Positions 7,379-10,503 of a stretch of DNA of 10,503 nucleotides are shown here, in pieces. The notes under the pieces are model-generated. The model ran no database searches, was not told where the DNA came from, and worked only from the letters and a program-made list of their open reading frames with translations. How positions within the stretch are numbered: the stretch's first letter is position 1; the number at the start of each line of letters is the position of its first letter. Origin of the DNA: DASQDT01 sp036380435 (lineage in GTDB: Bacteria > Acidobacteriota > Blastocatellia > Pyrinomonadales > Pyrinomonadaceae); assembly GCA_036380435.1 (NCBI GenBank), contig DASVES010000295.1, forward strand, positions 1-10,503, written 5' to 3'. The translations under genes and the position numbers were made by a program.

Positions 7379-9475
7379 ATGTCAACCGTAGATAACAACT
7401 CGCCCGACGGCGAGACCGACAACACCTCGAACCAGAGCGCCGCCGCTCGTTCGCCTGAGCCGGCCGCTGAAGCAACAGCGGGCGACACGCCAGCGCAGAA
7501 CGTCACCGCGACGAGTGGCGCCTCCGCCGCTACAGCGACCGAGCCGGAAACGCAGCCAACCGCTGCCACGCCGGCCGAAGCGCCGCCGCCCGTTGCCGAG
7601 ACCCCGGCCGAGCAGCCGTCGGCCGAGCCGTCGCCAGCCGCCGCCACGCCGGCCGCTCCGCCCATCGAAGCGCCCGCCGCGACGACCGCCGCCGCCGCCG
7701 ATGACGACGATGATGACGAAGGCGAGGGCGGGAACCGCTCGACCGGCTTCGACTTCGGCGCCATCCTCGACAAGTACGAGCAGGAGCAGGCCGCCTATCA
7801 GGAAGGCTCGGTCGTGCGCGGCAACGTCGTGGACATCAACGAGCGCGGCGTCGTCATCGACTTCGGCTTCAAGTCGGAGGGCGTCGTCAACCCCGAGGAG
7901 TTCATGGAGAACGGGGAGTTGACCGTCAAGCGCGGCGACGAGGTCGAGGTGCTCATCAAGAGCATGGAATCGCAGGAGGGCGTGCCCATCCTCTCGCGCG
8001 CCGACGCCGTGCGGATGCGCGCGTGGGACGATTTAGAGAAGGCTTATCAGGACGGCACGCCCGTCAAGGGCCGCATCGTCGAGCGCGTCAAGGGCGGATT
8101 GCGCGTTGACGTTGACGGCGTCGCCGCCTTCCTCCCCGGCTCGCAGGTGGACGTTCGACCCATCCGCAACCTCGACTCACTGCGTAATCAGGAGATCGAG
8201 GCCCTCGTCATCAAGCTCAACCGCAAGCGTTCGAACGTCGTGCTCTCGCGCAAGGCCATCATTGAGGCGCAGAACGTCGGGAAGAAGACGCAGACGCTCG
8301 ACCATCTGGAAGAGGGCATCATCGTCGAAGGCCAGATCAAGAACCTGACCGACTACGGCGCCTTCGTCGATCTCGGCGGCATCGACGGCCTCCTGCACGT
8401 CACGGACATGTCGTGGGGTCGCCTTCAGAACCCGGCCGAGATGTTCCGCGTCGGCGAGAACGTTCAGGTCAAGGTCTTGAAGTTCGACCGCGAGCGCGAG
8501 CGCGTCTCTTTGGGCTTCAAGCAGCTCCTGCCCGACCCGTGGGAGAGCGTGCAGGAGCGCTTCGAGATCAACGCGCGCATGCAAGGTAAGATCGCCTCGG
8601 TCACGGACTACGGCGCCTTCATCGAGTTGGAGCCGGGCGTCGAAGGTCTTGTGCATGTCTCCGAGATGAGCTGGTCGAAGCGGATGAAACATCCGTCGAA
8701 GCTCGTCAACGTCGGCGACGAGGTCGAGGTCGAAGTCCTCGGCGTTGACCCGCGCGCGCGCCGCATCAGCCTCGGTATGAAGCAGGCGCAGCCGAACCCG
8801 TGGGAGTCTTTGAAGGCTCGCTTCCACGTCGGCGACCGCGTCCGCGGCCGCGTCCGCAATCTGACGGACTTCGGAGCGTTCGTCGAGATCGAGGACGGTG
8901 TGGACGGCCTCGTCCACGTCTCCGACATCTCCTGGAACAAGCGCATCAAGCACCCCGGCGAGGCTTTGAAGAAGGGGCAGGAGATCGAAGCCGTCATCAC
9001 GAACATCGACACGGAGAACCGCCGGCTGTCGCTTTCGATCAAGGACATGGAGCCGAGCGCGTGGGAGAAGTTCACCACGGAACACCGCCCCGGCGACATC
9101 GTCCACGGGCGCATCACTCGCTTCGCCAACTTCGGGGCGTTTGTCGAGCTGGCCGAGGGCTTGGAAGGTCTCTGTCATGTCTCCGAGCTTTCCGACGACC
9201 GCGTGGAGAAACCCGAGGACGTGGCCAAGATCGGCGACGAGATGGACTTCCGCATCCTCCGCATCGAGGGCGAGTCGAAGAAGATCGGTCTGTCACACCG
9301 CGCCGTCAGCGACGAGAGCGGCGGGGCGGTTCAAGCCGAGACCAAGCAGTATTCGACCGATGCCGGCGGCGGCATGGCCTCCCTCGGCGAGCTGGCCGAC
9401 TTCTTCAACAAGCGCGGCGGCAGTAGTGGCGACAGCGGCGGCGGTGACGGTGAGGACGAGTCCGACAGCCGCTAA
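7379..9475 (+). CDS. rpsA: 30S ribosomal protein S1
   Basis: The product has 698 aa. It is the RNA-binding protein that helps the small ribosomal subunit load mRNA. Six S1 (OB-fold) domains lie at about 142-208, 225-292, 311-381, 398-468, 483-555 and 570-641. Domains 3-6 carry the usual TDYGAFV, GLVHVS(E/D), KHP and ISLG-type signatures; domains 1 and 2 are more divergent, as is normal for ribosome-docking domains. Residues 1-118 are an unusual low-complexity extension, rich in Ala, Pro, Glu and Thr and ending in an acidic run (about 108-116). The C-terminus (about 645-698) is Gly/Ser/Asp-rich. The total is well above the roughly 557 aa of E. coli S1. The ATG at 7379 was chosen because AGGAG (7369-7373) lies 5 nt upstream and the upstream in-frame codons show no S1-like sequence. 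An intrinsic terminator follows. Confidence 0.97.
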   Translation: MSTVDNNSPDGETDNTSNQSAAARSPEPAAEATAGDTPAQNVTATSGASAATATEPETQPTAATPAEAPPPVAETPAEQPSAEPSPAAATPAAPPIEAPAATTAAAADDDDDDEGEGGNRSTGFDFGAILDKYEQEQAAYQEGSVVRGNVVDINERGVVIDFGFKSEGVVNPEEFMENGELTVKRGDEVEVLIKSMESQEGVPILSRADAVRMRAWDDLEKAYQDGTPVKGRIVERVKGGLRVDVDGVAAFLPGSQVDVRPIRNLDSLRNQEIEALVIKLNRKRSNVVLSRKAIIEAQNVGKKTQTLDHLEEGIIVEGQIKNLTDYGAFVDLGGIDGLLHVTDMSWGRLQNPAEMFRVGENVQVKVLKFDRERERVSLGFKQLLPDPWESVQERFEINARMQGKIASVTDYGAFIELEPGVEGLVHVSEMSWSKRMKHPSKLVNVGDEVEVEVLGVDPRARRISLGMKQAQPNPWESLKARFHVGDRVRGRVRNLTDFGAFVEIEDGVDGLVHVSDISWNKRIKHPGEALKKGQEIEAVITNIDTENRRLSLSIKDMEPSAWEKFTTEHRPGDIVHGRITRFANFGAFVELAEGLEGLCHVSELSDDRVEKPEDVAKIGDEMDFRILRIEGESKKIGLSHRAVSDESGGAVQAETKQYSTDAGGGMASLGELADFFNKRGGSSGDSGGGDGEDESDSR

Positions 9476-9507
9476 AGCCGTTTGAAAACGCCGCACGGGC
9501 ACACCAG

Positions 9508-9560
9508 GCCCCGCGCACGCTTTCGCGAGAGTGAAGGTGTGCGCGGGGCTTTTCCTTTTC
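9508..9560 (+). terminator. Intrinsic terminator after rpsA
   Basis: An 11-bp perfect GC stem (9508-9518 with 9539-9549) around a 20-nt loop, which can pair further internally, is followed by a T-rich tract (TTTTCCTTTTC). It lies 32 nt after the rpsA stop codon. Confidence 0.88.
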
Positions 9561-9595
9561 GGCCCCCCGCCGTGTACTGCTAAATCGTTGGCGCA

Positions 9596-9638
9596 CAAGG
9601 GACTTTTCCCTTGCTACAAGTCGCCGTCTTTTGATAAC
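9596..9638 (+). promoter_or_regulatory. Candidate promoter with overlapping dyad for the IHF-like gene
   Basis: TTGCTA (9611-9616), a 16-nt spacer and GATAAC (9633-9638) form a moderate sigma-70-like promoter, leaving a leader of about 90 nt. A perfect 7-bp dyad, CAAGGGA (9596-9602) and TCCCTTG (9607-9613), overlaps the first half of the -35 box. It could be an operator or a short RNA hairpin. Confidence 0.4.
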
Positions 9639-9735
9639 TTACTGCCCGCGCTCCGAAACTTCTGTGCCCACGGGCCGACCCCGCGGGGCCGCGTGCGGCG
9701 CCGGTTGTTTCCTTTAGCGAGACTTGAGAGGGCCA

Positions 9736-10161
9736 ATGAAAAGCATGACGAAAGCCGAGTTGGTCGAAGACGTGGCGCGCGCGGCCGAGTTGACCAAGAA
9801 GGACGCCGAGCGGCTGGTCGAGATCGTCTTCGAGAGCATCATCGAAACGCTCAACAAGGGCGAGAAGATTGAGCTGCGCGGCTTCGGCAGCTTCCGCGTG
9901 CGCGAGCGCGGCGCGCGCCGCGGGCGCAACCCGAAGACGGGCGACCCCGTGGACATCCCCGCCAAGCGCGTCCCCTACTTCAAGCCCGGCAAGGAGTTGA
10001 AGGAGCTGATCAACGAGGAGCCGGCCGCGCCACCTACGGGGGCGTCCGAGGCTTCCACGCCCGCCGCGACGGAGCGCGAGGAGCCGCGGGACGAGCCGGG
10101 CGGCTTCGGCGGAAGCGGCGGCTTCGGCGGCGGCGGCGGACAGACCCCGCCGCTCATGTGA
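9736..10161 (+). CDS. ihfB: IHF-beta/HU family DNA-binding protein
   Basis: The product has 141 aa, with a typical HU/IHF core at about 4-94 that binds and bends DNA as a dimer in the nucleoid. Visible are the helical MTKAELVEDVA start, LRGFGSFRVRER (47-58), and the DNA-contacting arm RNPKTGD (64-70), whose Pro66 is the intercalating residue of the family. VPYFKPGKEL (79-88) is closer to the E. coli IHF-beta version than to HU. After the core comes an unusual tail of about 47 residues: Pro/Glu/Ala-rich, then a GGFGGSGGFGGGGG block. The gene follows rpsA, as ihfB does in E. coli, which supports the beta-subunit name, but a homodimeric HU-like role is equally possible. The ATG at 9736 follows GAGAG (9726-9730) by 5 nt; the ATG at 9745, giving the common MTKAEL start, is the alternative. 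Confidence 0.9.
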   Translation: MKSMTKAELVEDVARAAELTKKDAERLVEIVFESIIETLNKGEKIELRGFGSFRVRERGARRGRNPKTGDPVDIPAKRVPYFKPGKELKELINEEPAAPPTGASEASTPAATEREEPRDEPGGFGGSGGFGGGGGQTPPLM

Positions 10162-10192
10162 AGCTCCGGGAGGCGCTTGGGGTAAGGAGTCA

Positions 10193-10503
10193 GTGGACAG
10201 GCTATACACGCCCTGGCGTTACGACTATATCAAGGGGGCGACCGGCGAAAAGTCCGGCCCCGACGCCGCCTGCGTCTTCTGCGCCCTGCGCGACCGCCCC
10301 GACGACGACGAGCGGAACTACGTCGTCACCCGCGCCCGACACAACTTCATCGTCCTCAACATCTATCCTTACGTCAGCGGCCACCTCCTCATCGTCCCAC
10401 TCGAACACGCCCCCGACCTCGACGCCGTCTCGAAGCAGGCCACGGATGAGCTAATGGACCTCTCCAAGCGCGCTCTCGTCCTGCTGCGCGACGCCTATCG
10501 CCC
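10193..10503 (+). CDS. HIT family protein (Ap4A-phosphorylase-like), 3' end beyond window
   Basis: The first 103 codons of a histidine-triad nucleotide-binding protein are present. The N-terminus MDRLYTPWRYDYI is characteristic of the Ap4A-phosphorylase-like HIT branch. It is followed by a CVFC pair (C27, C30), probably a zinc site, then NFIVLNIYPYVSGHLLIVP (51-69), the core HIT strand region. The His-x-His-x-His triad itself would lie past the window end, so catalysis cannot be verified. Family members cleave or bind adenylated nucleotides; the substrate here is unknown. The start is GTG at 10193 with AAGGAG (10184-10189) only 3 nt before it, a short spacing. No in-frame ATG lies near. It begins 31 nt after the IHF-like stop with no terminator between, so the two are probably cotranscribed. 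Confidence 0.88.
   Translation, partial: MDRLYTPWRYDYIKGATGEKSGPDAACVFCALRDRPDDDERNYVVTRARHNFIVLNIYPYVSGHLLIVPLEHAPDLDAVSKQATDELMDLSKRALVLLRDAYR

Noticed and set aside
10158..10454. A 98-codon plus-strand frame over the HIT gene region
   Set aside because: Thr/Ser/Pro-rich shadow frame; the frame starting with GTG at 10193 gives an unmistakable HIT-family N-terminus.

Overview
The window is a GC-rich bacterial chromosome segment with six genes, all on the + strand. The taxon is an inference from gene style. Features pointing that way are a long Ala/Pro-rich extension on ribosomal protein S1, large secreted BNR-propeller and OmpA-like proteins, and intergenic heptad-repeat hairpins. Together they suggest Acidobacteriota, perhaps the Blastocatellia lineage. 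No gene here proves it.

Layout: (1) 1-80 is a perfect inverted repeat made of heptamers, directly in front of a glutamate dehydrogenase gene (97-1377). (2) 1378-1827 holds no gene. It carries a near-consensus sigma-70 promoter and a roughly 255-nt leader that can fold into a three-way junction plus a 15-bp hairpin, ahead of a secreted OmpA-like protein (1828-4269). That gene ends in a strong intrinsic terminator (4319-4360). (3) A second promoter (4452-4480) leads to an exported protein of Asp-box (BNR/YCF48-like) propeller repeats with a peptidoglycan-binding domain inserted between two groups of repeats (4545-6950). Its stop codon lies inside a second heptad-repeat hairpin (6948-7034). (4) A promoter and long leader precede rpsA, ribosomal protein S1 (7379-9475), which is closed by an intrinsic terminator. 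(5) An IHF-beta/HU-type DNA-binding protein (9736-10161) follows, then a HIT-family nucleotide-binding protein that starts on GTG and runs off the window (10193-10503).

The genes do not form one pathway. gdhA links carbon and nitrogen metabolism. The next two genes encode cell-envelope proteins, both plausibly associated with peptidoglycan. rpsA and the IHF-like gene are housekeeping genes whose adjacency recalls the rpsA-ihfB order of Escherichia coli. The visible promoters and terminators suggest separate transcription units for the OmpA-like gene, the propeller gene, rpsA, and ihfB plus HIT. I see no defence system, CRISPR array, transposase, tRNA or rRNA. The least explained items are the two heptad-repeat hairpins and the structured leader of the OmpA-like gene.
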